DNA from: Baffinella frigidus | Lineage: Eukaryota > Cryptophyceae > Cryptomonadales > Baffinellaceae | DNA: 12,081 nt | Direction of reading: 5' to 3' | Assembly: GCA_026770585.1 (NCBI GenBank) | Contig: MU646669.1 | Location: 57,636-69,716, forward strand | Shown: in pieces, positions 12,052-12,081 of the stretch | Numbering within the stretch: position 1 is the stretch's first letter | How the letters are laid out: each line of letters opens with the position of its first letter | The notes under the pieces: generated by a model | The model's input: only the letters and a program-made list of their open reading frames with translations | Databases searched by the model: none | What the model was told of the DNA's origin: nothing | Position numbers and translations under genes: made by a program

Positions 12052-12081
12052 CCCCCCCCCCCCCCCCCCCCCCCCCCCCCC
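12052..12081. repeat. C homopolymer at the window end
   Basis: Thirty C residues immediately after the stop codon of the EF-hand-like gene. It may be real, or an end-of-contig or base-calling artefact. It prevents recognition of a 3' UTR. Confidence 0.9.

Noticed and set aside
1-12081. CRISPR array or prokaryotic operon
   Set aside because: Repeats are head-to-tail satellites or exon copies without unique spacers; genes are spliced and telomere repeats are present.

Overview
The window is eukaryotic nuclear DNA, probably interstitial or subtelomeric. It carries TTTAGGG-type telomere repeats, spliced genes with GT-AG introns, microsatellites and several foldback (MITE-like) elements. TTTAGGG telomeres occur in plants, many algae, apicomplexans, dinoflagellates and chromerids; the sequence does not fix the lineage. 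None of the long simple ORFs is a gene. The coding content appears only after splicing.

Two head-to-head genes can be assembled from short exons that keep frame across every junction. The plus-strand gene (9921-12050, four exons, 104 codons plus stop) encodes a small protein with a degenerate EF-hand pair. The minus-strand gene (9718 down to about 426, ten exons, about 349 residues) encodes a Pro/Ser/Gln-rich N-terminus followed by a long coiled coil. They share a compact divergent promoter (9719-9920) with a CCAAT motif and a TATAAAA box. I recognise neither as a named family.

Layout: 1-157 telomere-like repeats; 158-425 gene-poor flank; 426-9718 coiled-coil gene, mostly intron; 9719-9920 promoter; 9921-12050 EF-hand-like gene; 12052-12081 a C homopolymer. 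The introns are filled with partial copies of the neighbouring exons, telomere-like fragments, heptamer satellites, at least six foldback elements and an intron-like repeat family found in both genes.

The most striking pattern is the order of the exon copies. Around nearly every internal exon, the upstream intron holds copies of the acceptor plus the exon's 5' part, and the downstream intron holds copies of the exon's 3' part plus the donor. Such fragments each lack one splice site and should be skipped. This suggests introns here grow by tandem duplication across splice junctions, kept only when the mRNA is unchanged. A second notable item is a roughly 110-130 bp introner-like repeat, always in the sense of its host gene, in two cases filling the whole gap between two exon copies with GT and AG at its ends.
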